A stretch of 64,000 bases of DNA from Paenibacillus sp. FSL R5-0345 (lineage in GTDB: Bacteria > Bacillota > Bacilli > Paenibacillales > Paenibacillaceae), in assembly GCF_000758585.1 (NCBI RefSeq), contig NZ_CP009281.1:3472001-3536000 (forward strand), given 5' to 3'. Numbering within the stretch: position 1 is the first letter of the stretch; the number at the start of each line of letters is the position of its first letter. Shown in pieces: positions 32,287-40,641 of the stretch. The translations under genes and the position numbers were made by a program. The notes under the pieces are model-generated. The model searched no databases and was not told where the DNA came from. It saw nothing but the letters and a program-made list of their open reading frames with translations.

Positions 32287-33174
32287 TTGGATTTGTTGGA
32301 TAAGGATGGACTTACGGAACGCGTATTTTTGGAGCAGTACAGGGCAGGGGATTACGATCGGCCTTCGGTGGCGGTAGATATGGTAATTTTCACCGTGATA
32401 GATACAGAGGCGGATAGCTATCGCAAACTGCCAGAAAAGGAGTTGCGGATCTTGCTCATTCGCCGTGGAGCTCACCCCTTTCTGGGGAAATGGGCGCTAC
32501 CTGGCGGCTTTGTCCGGCAGAATGAGACGACTGAGCAGGCAGCAGTAAGGGAACTTGGCGAGGAAACCGGCGTGGAAGACGTTTATTTGGAGCAGCTGTA
32601 TACGTTTAGTGATATGGGGCGTGACCCACGAACGTGGGTGATTAGCTGCAGCTATATGGCTCTGATCAACAGTGACAAGATGGAGCTTAAGGCGGGAGAT
32701 GACGCCGCTGACGCCGCCTGGTTCAAGGTATCCTATAAGCCGCTGCGGGAGCAAAAAGAGCTGATTGAGGACGGATACATCAAGAGGCTGGAGTGCGAAC
32801 TCAAACTAAGCAGTGAAGATATAGAACTTTCGGCGATCGTGGCGAGGACTATGACAGCGAAGTCTACATCGACCGGCACGGATTATGAGATCGTATCGAA
32901 TGACGGATTGGCTTTCGACCATGCGAAAATCATAGCATGCGCTATTGAGCGATTGCGGGGAAAAGTGAATTATACCGATATTGCACTGCACTTAATGCCG
33001 AAGTTTTTTACCCTAACGGAACTGCAGCAGGTTTATGAGGTAGTTATGGATAAAGAGCTGTTGAAGGCGGCCTTCCGGCGTAAAGTGGCTGATCTTGTGG
33101 CGGAAACCGATCATTACACCGAAAATGCGGGGCATAGGCCTTCCCGCTTGTATCGGAGAAATTTGGAGGATTAA
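32287..33174 (+). CDS. nrtR: NrtR-like Nudix-family transcriptional regulator
   Basis: 295 residues from a TTG at 32287 with GGAGGCG upstream. The Nudix domain is at about 15-160, with an intact Nudix box (G-FVRQN-E-TTEQAAV-REL-GEE-TGV) near residues 75-97. The C-terminal third (about 190-295) is the winged-helix region of NrtR proteins (HAKIIACAIERLRGKVNYTDIALHLMPKFFTLTELQQVYE). NrtR represses NAD synthesis genes and responds to ADP-ribose. An intact Nudix box means it could also hydrolyse ADP-ribose. Its location between nadR and a NADAR gene supports the assignment. Confidence 0.88.
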   Translation: MDLLDKDGLTERVFLEQYRAGDYDRPSVAVDMVIFTVIDTEADSYRKLPEKELRILLIRRGAHPFLGKWALPGGFVRQNETTEQAAVRELGEETGVEDVYLEQLYTFSDMGRDPRTWVISCSYMALINSDKMELKAGDDAADAAWFKVSYKPLREQKELIEDGYIKRLECELKLSSEDIELSAIVARTMTAKSTSTGTDYEIVSNDGLAFDHAKIIACAIERLRGKVNYTDIALHLMPKFFTLTELQQVYEVVMDKELLKAAFRRKVADLVAETDHYTENAGHRPSRLYRRNLED

Positions 33175-33176
33175 CG

Positions 33177-33728
33177 ATGATTTACAATATCGATGAGTTA
33201 AGAAAAGCATATAACGAGGGGAAAAAGTTCAAATTCGTGTTTTTTTGGGGACATACAGCGCCTAAGAACGGGAGCATCGACAAAAGCTGCTTCAGCCAAT
33301 GGTGGATGTGCCCGTTTACGGTAGAGGGAACGCAGTACTCCTGTGCTGAGCAGTTTATGATGGCCGAGAAGGCAAGGTTGTTCAGTGATGACGAAATACT
33401 GGATTTCATCCTTAAAGCTAAACATCCAAAGGAGATGAAGGCTTTTGGACGTGCAGTCCGAAACTTTGACAAAGATATTTGGGATAAGGAATGTTACGGG
33501 ATTGTCAAAAGAGCCAGCTTGGCCAAATTTTCACAAAATCCGAAGCTTACCGATTATCTCAACTCGACGAAGAACCGTATCCTAGTCGAAGCTAGCCCGC
33601 AGGACTGTATATGGGGGATCGGCATGGGCCAGTCCAATCCAGATGCAGAGAATCCCGTGAAATGGCGAGGCAGAAATCTGCTGGGGTTCGCACTAACGGA
33701 AGCGCGAGACGAGTTGCTTCGACGTTAG
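33177..33728 (+). CDS. NADAR-domain protein (YbiA/RibX-like)
   Basis: 183 residues, full length for the family. Diagnostic motifs: FFWGH near residue 23, FSQWW near 41, YSCAEQFMMAEKARLF near 58 and LVEASPQDCIWGIGM near 140. NADAR proteins are N-glycosidases acting on ADP-ribose derivatives and riboflavin intermediates; some reverse guanine ADP-ribosylation. It starts 2 bases after the nrtR stop, so it is part of the NAD operon. This suggests a role in recycling ADP-ribose-linked compounds, or in protecting nucleic acid or NAD metabolites; the exact substrate is not shown by sequence. Confidence 0.9.
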   Translation: MIYNIDELRKAYNEGKKFKFVFFWGHTAPKNGSIDKSCFSQWWMCPFTVEGTQYSCAEQFMMAEKARLFSDDEILDFILKAKHPKEMKAFGRAVRNFDKDIWDKECYGIVKRASLAKFSQNPKLTDYLNSTKNRILVEASPQDCIWGIGMGQSNPDAENPVKWRGRNLLGFALTEARDELLRR

Positions 33729-34444
33729 ATTTTTACAAGGGCGAGCAGAGATGGCGCTTGAATTCACTTCCAAAATAATTCATATTTCCTGGTTATTATT
33801 GAGTGATGTACATTTCGGATATTAAAAAAATGTATGAGATCATTAACCGTCCCGTCATCTACAGAAAATGTCGATCATTATTGAAAATAAGCAGCTTATG
33901 CTTGTGGAAGTCATAATTACTAGCGGAGCGGACCGAATCCGTAAACTTGTTATAATTGTTAAATGAAGTCCCGGCAAATATTGCAAAAGCTTCACTCCTG
34001 CTTGATTATTATCCCCGCGTAAGTTTCTCAGAAGGAATAAATAAGCAAATTCAATGGCAACGAGGTTTTTCTCCATGACTCGCCTTTCAGTGGTCGCGTA
34101 TCAAGTCTTATAAAGCTAATAGGGGGTGTATACAACTCCGGAAGATAATAAAAATGGAAACTCATCATCTTGCTGGTATAAACAAATCAATCTTTTTAAT
34201 TATAAAAAACACTGGTCCAAGGATGCAGTGTTTTTTTACTATGGAATTTTCTTACTTTCATCTATACTGTTCTCGAAAGAGCTCGCGGATTTCTGTAATG
34301 TTCTACGGAGTGTAAAACGACCGGCTCAATCAGTATCAGGTTGTTATTAGAATGCAAGGCGAAGCCGCTATTGAAGCTCTTGGTTATTTACCTGATTGGT
34401 TAATCTGTCTGATAGTGAACTCATTTTAGAAAGAGGGATGTTAC
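33729..34444. other. 716-bp stretch of gene debris
   Basis: Contains the epimerase fragment (33956-34078), a 33-codon frame at 33865-33966, and a 74-codon frame at 34126-34350 (KKHWSKDAVFFYYGIFLLSSILFSKEL...) with no recognisable family. Minus-strand frames here look like shadows. Confidence 0.4.
33956..34078 (+). pseudogene. C-terminal remnant of an NAD-dependent sugar epimerase gene
   Basis: Reads NEVPANIAKASLLLDYYPRVSFSEGINKQIQW before a stop at 34076-34078. 'P...aniaKA..lL.Y.P.vsf.eGi...i.W' is the C-terminal pattern of NAD-dependent epimerase/dehydratases. The frame has a stop at 33953-33955 and no start, so only the tail remains. Confidence 0.55.
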
Positions 34445-35122
34445 TTGAAAAGAAAGATATTATACATTGAAGATAATGAGAAAATAGGCAGCTATCTAAA
34501 AGAAGAGTTGGAACAGCGAGGATTTTCGGTTCAGTGGCTGCTTTCTGGTGATGGAGCCGAAAAAGAAGTGAATCAGTATGGAATCGTTATTTTGGATATC
34601 ATGTTACCCGGTTTGGACGGATTTACTGTGGGGAAACGATTAAAAAAGGCAGCTCCTGCTGTACCTATTTTGCTGTTAACAGCTCGAACATCGATAGATG
34701 ATAAGGTAGAAGGTTTACAATTTGCCGATGACTATTTAACGAAACCATTCCATACGGATGAATTAGTTGCAAGATTAGAAGTACTAATCCGTCGAAGTGG
34801 CGGAACACATTCCGAACGCATTTCATTAGGAAATTATATTGAAGTAGATTCAGAAGTCCAAATGGTATTTGACAAACGCACAGGAGAAGAAATTATATTA
34901 ACAGGGAAGCAACATCATATTTTAATGTACTTCTTACGCCACCCTAATCAAGTTTTACCAAAAGAACAAATCTATGAAGCCATCTGGGAAGAAACATATA
35001 TAACTGGTGATAAAACACTAATGGTACATATCCATCGACTGCGTCAAAAGCTGGAACGTCATCCAAATTCCCCAGAGATTATTGAAACGTTGAAGGGAAT
35101 AGGCTATCGGGTGAAACTATGA
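34445..35122 (+). CDS. OmpR-family response regulator
   Basis: 225 residues from a TTG at 34445 (GAGGGATGTTAC upstream). The receiver domain covers about 3-118 with the phosphorylated aspartate in VILDIMLPGLDGF near residue 52 and the TK switch in DDYLTKPFHTDELVARL. The loop before ADDYL reads GLQFADDYL, about one residue shorter than the usual GLDAGADDYL. The winged-helix DNA-binding domain covers about 125-225 and ends GIGYRVKL. It overlaps the kinase gene by 4 bases. Base composition is clearly more AT-rich than the surrounding region. Confidence 0.92.
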   Translation: MKRKILYIEDNEKIGSYLKEELEQRGFSVQWLLSGDGAEKEVNQYGIVILDIMLPGLDGFTVGKRLKKAAPAVPILLLTARTSIDDKVEGLQFADDYLTKPFHTDELVARLEVLIRRSGGTHSERISLGNYIEVDSEVQMVFDKRTGEEIILTGKQHHILMYFLRHPNQVLPKEQIYEAIWEETYITGDKTLMVHIHRLRQKLERHPNSPEIIETLKGIGYRVKL

Positions 35123-36126
35123 AACAGACTAAATCATTATTTCGTCATTTTCTAAAAGGACATTTTCTATTTATCTTTTTGCCTCCAATTATACTTATTT
35201 TCTTATCTGCTTTCATTGAATCTCCTATTAATGGTGAAGAGCTGAAAGCGTTAAATCTATTTTACGTTGTACTACTTTTGTTTGGTTTTATTATTGTCGC
35301 ATTTGTTGTAATATCTTGGATTTTCTTCTTAAGACTTCGTAAACGCCTTACCCACTTACAGGAAGTCATGTCATTTTCAGCTAATATTAATTCATTTCCT
35401 AAACCAATATTTGTTCAAAGTGATCGTATGGATGAAATAGACCAGTTAGGGAGTTCTTTTAATTGGATGATTCAGCAGCTTGAAGACAGTCGCAAGCGAG
35501 AACATGAAGAGGAATTGTTACGACATCGACTCATAGCGAATTTATCTCACGACTTACGAACGCCACTTACCATTTTGCGAGGACATGTCACCCGATTAAA
35601 TAAAGAATCAATGAGTCAAGAAGGACAAAACTCATTAACAGAGATAAATCATACGATTACAAGAGTGGGGGATCTAATGGATGATTTACTTTCCTATACA
35701 TTGCTTACATCAGGGAAACATCCTTTTAAGCCCACTTCAACAGATATTGGACGTTTAGTAAGAGCATCTGTTGCTGCGTGGTATCCTGTATTTGAAGAAA
35801 AAGAAATCCAGATCGAGGTTGATTTACCGACAGATGAGACTTTTTATTGGGAAGCAGATCCTAAATGGATGACACGGGTTCTGGATAATTTATTTCAGAA
35901 TATTCTTCGTCATGCAGCAGAGGGGAAATATGTAAATATTGTGGTTGATGTAGAAAAAGAACAAATCATTGTTGCAGACAGAGGTCCAGGTATGAATAAC
36001 TCTTCCTATGAACGTGGAGTGGGAATTGGTTTATCGACTTCGAATTATATGTTGAAAAAAATGAAGCTGAAAGCTGATTTTATATCAAATGAAGATGGGA
36101 CAAGAGTAGCTATTGGTAGAACTTAA
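35119..36126 (+). CDS. Sensor histidine kinase of the ABC-linked two-component system
   Basis: 335 residues. Two N-terminal membrane segments (about 15-35 and 52-75) with almost no extracellular loop, as in intramembrane-sensing kinases. HisKA: IANLSHDLRTPLTILRGH with the histidine near residue 145. ATPase: N-box DNLFQNILRHA near 256, G1 VADRGPGM near 285, and GVGIGLSTSNYMLKKM near 300. Partner of the regulator at 34445. Kinases of this shape next to an ABC transporter often respond to cell-envelope antibiotics. Confidence 0.92.
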   Translation: MKQTKSLFRHFLKGHFLFIFLPPIILIFLSAFIESPINGEELKALNLFYVVLLLFGFIIVAFVVISWIFFLRLRKRLTHLQEVMSFSANINSFPKPIFVQSDRMDEIDQLGSSFNWMIQQLEDSRKREHEEELLRHRLIANLSHDLRTPLTILRGHVTRLNKESMSQEGQNSLTEINHTITRVGDLMDDLLSYTLLTSGKHPFKPTSTDIGRLVRASVAAWYPVFEEKEIQIEVDLPTDETFYWEADPKWMTRVLDNLFQNILRHAAEGKYVNIVVDVEKEQIIVADRGPGMNNSSYERGVGIGLSTSNYMLKKMKLKADFISNEDGTRVAIGRT

Positions 36127-36132
36127 CCTAAA

Positions 36133-36188
36133 GTTAACCCAGAAGTAAACAGCAGGATAACCGAGATGTAACTTTGCTTATTTATAAT
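36133..36188 (+). promoter_or_regulatory. Promoter with four direct repeats upstream of the ABC transporter
   Basis: GTTAAC (36133), GTAAAC (36145), GATAAC (36156) and TGTAAC (36167) repeat at 12, 11 and 11 bases, the helical-turn spacing typical of OmpR-family sites. A TATAAT -10 box is at 36183-36188 with no good -35 box. This fits activation by the regulator at 34445. Confidence 0.65.
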
Positions 36189-36218
36189 TAGAACCATAAC
36201 AGAAAGGAAGTGTTATGG

Positions 36219-36932
36219 TTGATTACAATTAATAACTTAGTCAAACGTCGTGGAACTGGGGAAATCTTATCAGGTATCAGTTTTAAAGCTAGACCAGGTA
36301 GAGTAACTGGTTTTTTAGGTCCAAATGGCGCAGGTAAAAGTTCTACACTTCGCATCCTGCTTGGATTAGATCGCGCCACCTCAGGGAGTGCACTAATCAA
36401 TGGAAAACCATTCGCAGAATTACATAATCCTCTAGCAACAGTAGGTGCCGCGCTTGATGGATTCGGAGCTCATCGTATGCGAACAGGACGGGCACACTTG
36501 CGTTGGATTGCTCGTGCCGCAGGATTGTCTAACTCACGTGTCGAGGAAGTTTTGGAAATAGTAGGACTAACTAATGCAGCCGGGAAAAGAGTTGGGAAGT
36601 ATTCTCTTGGTATGGGGAGAAGACTGGGAATAGCAGCTGCGCTACTTGGTGATCCAAAAATATTGATTTTAGATGAACCCGTAAATGGGCTCGACCCAGA
36701 AGGAATTCGGTGGATTCGGACATTTTTACGTGAACGTGCTGAATCTGGAAATACGGTGTTATTATCCAGTCATCTAATGGGAGAGCTTGCAGAGACGGTT
36801 GATGACGTGGTGATTATTAAGCATGGAACAATCGTTGCAGATGGAACATTGGAAGAAGTAATAGGTAACCATTCCACACTGGAGGAAGCCTTTTTTGCCC
36901 TGACATCTGATAATGCAGGTGATGTTGTATGA
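36219..36932 (+). CDS. BcrA-like ABC transporter ATPase
   Basis: 237 residues from the TTG at 36219, 10 bases after AAAGGA; the GTG at 36210 sits too close to that site. Walker A GPNGAGKSS near residue 39, signature YSLGMGRRL in place of LSGGQ (common in BcrA-type), Walker B ILILDEPVNGLDP near 152, H-loop LSSHL near 180. Energises the two permeases that follow with 4-base overlaps. Such RR-HK-ATPase-permease-permease sets usually confer resistance to peptide antibiotics or bacitracin; the substrate is inference. A damaged copy of its 3' part lies at 4660-4833. Confidence 0.9.
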   Translation: MITINNLVKRRGTGEILSGISFKARPGRVTGFLGPNGAGKSSTLRILLGLDRATSGSALINGKPFAELHNPLATVGAALDGFGAHRMRTGRAHLRWIARAAGLSNSRVEEVLEIVGLTNAAGKRVGKYSLGMGRRLGIAAALLGDPKILILDEPVNGLDPEGIRWIRTFLRERAESGNTVLLSSHLMGELAETVDDVVIIKHGTIVADGTLEEVIGNHSTLEEAFFALTSDNAGDVV

Positions 36933-37702
36933 GAGCATTTAATGCGGAACTATCTAAATTATTCTCCTTACCGGGTATTTGGCTTGCTTTTCTCATTGGA
37001 GCGTTTGCACCAGCGTTTATTGCTGCCTTGGACAGCATAGCAGAAAAAGAGGAGATTATAGCTGGAGTTAGCACACGGCTATCAGAAGTTGGCTATATCG
37101 GATTAGTTATGGGTGTGCAAGGTGTCATTATTCTTGGTGTGCTTGCTGTCAGCAGTGAGTATTTGACAGAGAGCAGTGAATCTGGTGGAGGACAACAGAT
37201 TACAACAAGTTTAACGGTTGTTTCATCCCGATTTCATTTTTTGCTGGCAAAAGCAGGCGCTGTGGCAGTGATCAGCGTACTGCTTTGTATTGTTGCTATT
37301 ATGACAACTGTGTCAGCAACGCATCTTATTCTTGGTGAATATGCCCCTGCATTTGAATGGTCTAGACTTATCGGTGCAGTTTGTTACTGGACATTCACTG
37401 CTCTTTTAGCACTTGGGATTACTATGCTAACCAAAAATGGCATCATCCCGCTTGCTGTACTTATAATAAATTCATCCGTTGTGTCCTTTAGTGTCCTGCT
37501 TTATAGGGTTACAAAGTTGGCGTTTTACTTACCGGATAGGGCTGGCGCAGAAATGTTTATGTTTACAAGCGACACGTTCACAGGCAGTTTATTAGACAGA
37601 TATCACACACCCTTCACAGGCGGTTTAGTCATGTTTGCCTGGGTAGTCGTTATTTTCATTGCTGCAGCTGTTGTATTCCATAGGAGGGATGTTGCAGCAT
37701 GA
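36929..37702 (+). CDS. ABC transporter permease, subunit 1
   Basis: 257 residues with about six membrane segments. It starts MRAFNAELSKLFSLPGIWLAFLIGAF, the usual opening of ABC-2 type efflux permeases ('E..Kl.slpg.wl'). ATGA overlap with the ATPase and with the next permease. Probably forms a heterodimeric channel with the product of 37699. Confidence 0.85.
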   Translation: MRAFNAELSKLFSLPGIWLAFLIGAFAPAFIAALDSIAEKEEIIAGVSTRLSEVGYIGLVMGVQGVIILGVLAVSSEYLTESSESGGGQQITTSLTVVSSRFHFLLAKAGAVAVISVLLCIVAIMTTVSATHLILGEYAPAFEWSRLIGAVCYWTFTALLALGITMLTKNGIIPLAVLIINSSVVSFSVLLYRVTKLAFYLPDRAGAEMFMFTSDTFTGSLLDRYHTPFTGGLVMFAWVVVIFIAAAVVFHRRDVAA

Positions 37703-38466
37703 GTGTCTCATCTAGTAGAAAATTAACACAAATCCTTGGTGCTGAACTGGAGAAATTAGTTACATTACCATTGATATGGCTCACTCTTATGATTACATTT
37801 ATTCTTAATTTGGCTTTAGCTGCAGCTTTTACTTCTGCTGGTCTACAAGGTACAGCAGGAACGCAAAGTATACTGAATATAGGACTTGCTTCTATGGGAT
37901 ATCTTCAAGCAGGGTTCATTATTCTTGGTATCTTAGCTACTTGTTCGGAGTATACTGGTGGACAAATTCGAACTACTTTAACTACGATACCTTGGCGTGG
38001 GTTTCATTTATCCACGAAGCATTTGGCATTGGCGATTATAACCTTTCCTGTGGCGTTTATTATTGCTGCATCAGGTGTACTCTATACTTTTATTATGATG
38101 AGAGACACAGCAGTAGTGATTGAAATAGACACAATGATAACAACATTAGTAGGTGCAACAGGCTATCTAACATTAACCACACTTCTCAGTGCAGCTATAG
38201 GTGCTTTATTAAGACGAACCACTCCTGCTTTAGTGGTACTGCTTGGTTATTATTTCATTGTCAGTCCATTAACGAGAGTTTTTCTACCTACTATTAAAAA
38301 TTATTTAAATTATTTTCCGGATACGGCAGGAGCTTATATGTATATGCCGTCTTCCTCTGATGAAATTAGTGTCCTTACACCAATGCAAGGGACAGGTATT
38401 TCAATGTTATGGACACTGAGCTTTATTACAGTAGCTATTGTATTTTATCGTAAACGAGATGCCTAA
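37699..38466 (+). CDS. ABC transporter permease, subunit 2
   Basis: 255 residues with about six membrane segments, starting QILGAELEKLVTLPLIWLTLMIT. It resembles subunit 1 in layout: an ELeKL..LP.iWL opening and a central SEYTGGQIRTTL segment equivalent to SEYLTESSESGGGQQITTSL in subunit 1. Last gene of the AT-rich transporter operon; no clear terminator follows. Confidence 0.85.
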   Translation: MSVSSSRKLTQILGAELEKLVTLPLIWLTLMITFILNLALAAAFTSAGLQGTAGTQSILNIGLASMGYLQAGFIILGILATCSEYTGGQIRTTLTTIPWRGFHLSTKHLALAIITFPVAFIIAASGVLYTFIMMRDTAVVIEIDTMITTLVGATGYLTLTTLLSAAIGALLRRTTPALVVLLGYYFIVSPLTRVFLPTIKNYLNYFPDTAGAYMYMPSSSDEISVLTPMQGTGISMLWTLSFITVAIVFYRKRDA

Positions 38467-38599
38467 TTTTAGGTTTTATCATTTTGGAAAAATAAGGAAG
38501 TGAATTTGCCCCTCTGGATAAGGATTGGCTTAAAGCGATTTATGAAGAGCGAAAGCGAAGAATTAAGTCAGGGAGGACCAAAATGAAACTAAGTCAGCG

Positions 38600-38890
38600 G
38601 ATAAGATAAAAGCAGCTTTACATGAAGAAAATAAAGATACTTATGCAATCTTTGCTGACTGGAAGGCTGAATATATTACTGATTTCACAACAGATTTAGC
38701 TGAAATGGACAATCTGGAGACAACGACTGAAGGGCGTTCCAACATGAACAATCCTATGTATTATGTTTCTGATTATTACGAATGTTAAAAATGTTGATTT
38801 TACAACGATCTGAGAACAGCCGCATACAACAGCTGAGCGGACTGGAGCCAGTACCGATAATTTGATTGCCTGGGTTAACGAGTGTTGAAA
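38600..38890 (+). pseudogene. Unidentified decayed coding sequence
   Basis: Readable protein-like text ADKIKAALHEENKDTYAIFADW..YITDFTTDLAEMDNL..NNPMYYVSDYYEC is cut by a stop, then resumes in other frames (NVDFTT, RTGASTDNLIAWVNE). The coherent text across frames points to a frameshifted gene. The NPMYY..DYY text recalls tannase-like alpha/beta hydrolases, but I cannot assign the family. Confidence 0.4.
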
Positions 38891-38910
38891 TAATTAATAT
38901 ACTTAACTCT

Positions 38911-38953
38911 AACACAAATATCCTTTAACCAAACGGGTTAAGGGATTTGTGTT
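38911..38953 (+). terminator. Terminator-like hairpin
   Basis: AACACAAAT-TCC-TTAACC / GGGTTAA-GGA-ATTTGTGTT stem with a four-base loop. Weak T-run. Confidence 0.45.
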
Positions 38954-39056
38954 CATTAGTTCTAGGAACAGGAAAAATAATCTTCTTATAAAATCTTACA
39001 CACCATCCTAAGAAAAAAATTACTACAAATGTTGGATTTTTTATAACCAAAGAATC

Positions 39057-39143
39057 GTTGAGCTAACAGGACACGATAGCTCAATAATGAAAGGGCTGCA
39101 GTGAGGTAGCCCTTTGTTCAACTAACGGGCAGGCTAGCGTAAA
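39057..39143. repeat. Composite dispersed repeat, copy 1
   Basis: Left unit (39057-39085, GAGCTAACAGG...GATAGCTCAAT), central hairpin AAAGGGCT/AGCCCTTT (39090-39115), right unit (39116-39143, GTTCAACTAACGGGCAGGCTAGC). The same three-part layout recurs at 39949-40034 and 40407-40504. Confidence 0.65.
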
Positions 39144-39318
39144 CAAAATGAGCAAACGTATTAAACATACGTAGTTAATTACATTTCGGGATTAGCGCAA
39201 TGCTTTTCGGCAGCTTCATTTGGTTAACGAGGGTAGTTTAAGGAAATGTAAATATTTACTTGAGAACTAGTGTTCGGTATAATAAACTTAATTCCATTAC
39301 AAAAAGGAGATGTTGGAT

Positions 39319-39822
39319 ATGTATAAACACATTAAAGATTTTGCCGCAACTTGGCAGAATGAAACGGAAGCAACAATGCGGACACTGGAGGTGCTGACCG
39401 ACGAGTCTCTTGGCCAACAGATAACAAGCGATCATAGAACGCTTGGACGTGTTGCATGGCACCTTGTACAGACGTTGCACGAAATGCCATCTCGGACGGG
39501 ACTGTCTTTCGAAGGACCGGGTGAAGATATGCCGGTGCCAGCTTCGGCAGCAGACATCGCGTCAGTCTATAAGAGGACCTCACAAGCGCTCCTTGATGCT
39601 ATACAGTCCAGTTGGAAAGATGAGAATCTGCTTATCATGAGCGATATGTATGGTGATCAATGGCCAAACGGCTTAATGCTGGATATTCTCGTAAAGCATG
39701 AGATTCATCATCGTGGTCAGATGACAGTCCTGATGCGTCAGGCAGGCCTTCGTGTGCCGGATCTTTACGGCCCGACAAAAGAGCAGTGGGCCGAGTACGG
39801 AGCGCTACCTCCAGTAATTTAG
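39319..39822 (+). CDS. DinB-family protein
   Basis: 167 residues from the ATG at 39319 (AAAAGGAGA 9 bases upstream; the ATG at 39310 abuts that site). Four-helix-bundle DinB/YfiT-like metalloprotein. The three metal-binding histidines are visible: H48 in RVAWHL, H127 and H131 in VKHEIHHRGQM. Members include bacillithiol/mycothiol-dependent enzymes and other putative transferases of unknown substrate. Stands alone between repeat-rich regions. Confidence 0.88.
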   Translation: MYKHIKDFAATWQNETEATMRTLEVLTDESLGQQITSDHRTLGRVAWHLVQTLHEMPSRTGLSFEGPGEDMPVPASAADIASVYKRTSQALLDAIQSSWKDENLLIMSDMYGDQWPNGLMLDILVKHEIHHRGQMTVLMRQAGLRVPDLYGPTKEQWAEYGALPPVI

Positions 39823-39948
39823 AGTAAGATTATATCCGCTTTCGCCCTTTGGCTACAGTGGGATTTATAAGTATTTTATCATTGGATTGAAAATGGTGGC
39901 TTGAATCATAGACAAGAGGATACCATCGGACTGAAACTGTTGATCCTA

Positions 39949-40034
39949 TTGAACTAACGGGGAACGTTAGTGGAATAGCGGTTGCTTCGGCAACCGTTTT
40001 TTATTTGTTCAACTAACGGGCAGTTTAGTGCAAT
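39949..40034. repeat. Composite dispersed repeat, copy 2, with terminator
   Basis: Left unit TTGAACTAACGGGGAACG-TTAGTGGAAT (39949-39976), central hairpin CGGTTGC-TTCG-GCAACCG plus six T (39979-40002), right unit GTTCAACTAACGGGCAG-TTTAGTGCAAT (40007-40034). Confidence 0.7.
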
Positions 40035-40090
40035 AAAACTTGATCAATTGTGGTACCATTATTAAAATAACTTCTAAAAGTGGTGATATC

Positions 40091-40398
40091 ATGAAATTTG
40101 TTTTGATATTTGGTCCGCAGGCAGTAGGTAAAATGACAGTGGGGCATGAACTGGAAATGATATCTGATTTGAAATTGTTCCATAACCATATGACGATAGA
40201 ACTGCTGGCTCCTTATTTTGGCTTCAGTCGTGAAATGTGGGGATTATCGAATAAATTCCGTCAGGATATATTTGAAGCGACCGCCGCCAGTAATATGTAT
40301 GGAATGATATAAAAAAAGAAAACTATTTGAGAATAAACAATACGAAAATCAACGCTCGTGAAGTTGCTGAAATCATAAAAAATACATTCGCTTTATAA
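40091..40398 (+). pseudogene. P-loop kinase-like gene with internal deletion
   Basis: ATG at 40091 after GGTGATATC. The first 74 codons read MKFVLIFGPQAVGKMTVGHEL (P-loop GPQAVGKM), then FHNHMTIELLAPYFGF, the start of a shikimate-kinase/AAA-like nucleoside kinase, and stop at 40310-40312. From 40324 to a stop at 40396-40398 another frame gives YLRINNTKINAREVAEIIKNTFAL, the expected C-terminal end of the same family. The middle of a normal-sized protein is missing, so this is a deletion pseudogene. Confidence 0.65.
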
Positions 40399-40406
40399 CA
40401 ATTCTT

Positions 40407-40504
40407 GTTAAATTAACGGGAACGATAGTTCAATCAATACACGAAGGCAGCCGACCAAATGATCGGCTGCCTTTTCATTAAGCTAATGAGCAGTTTACAG
40501 TAAC
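40407..40504. repeat. Composite dispersed repeat, copy 3
   Basis: Left unit GTTAAATTAACGGGAACG-ATAGTTCAAT (40407-40434), central hairpin AAGGCAGCCGA/TCGGCTGCCTT (40444-40473), diverged right unit AAGCTAATGAGCAGTTTACAG (40480-40500). Confidence 0.65.
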
Positions 40505-40565
40505 GAGACTGATACATTTTGGATTCAGAAAGCGTCTTTATACTGAAGCAGCAAAAGGAGGGGGG

Positions 40566-40580
40566 TTAGGTTAGGTTAGG
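40566..40580. repeat. Short TTAGG tandem repeat
   Basis: TTAGG three times in a row after a run of G, just upstream of the alpha/beta hydrolase gene. Probably simple-sequence noise. Confidence 0.5.
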
Positions 40581-40641
40581 CTAGCCAGGCAGGAAAGATT
40601 GGAACAAATGAAGATGAAAGCTTTCTCAAAGGAGACTTGAG

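Larger units (their letters stand above)
38467..39318. other. 850-bp stretch of remnants and repeats before dinB-like gene
   Basis: Holds a decayed reading frame (38600-38890), a terminator-like hairpin (38911-38953) and the first composite repeat (39057-39143). No intact gene seen. Confidence 0.5.

Noticed and set aside
33855-34076. Minus-strand frame (MEKNLVAIEFAYLF...)
   Set aside because: The plus strand of the same bases encodes recognisable epimerase text, so this is a shadow.
40561-40581. Telomere-like TTAGG repeats
   Set aside because: Only three units in a G-rich stretch; too short to mean anything in a bacterial chromosome.
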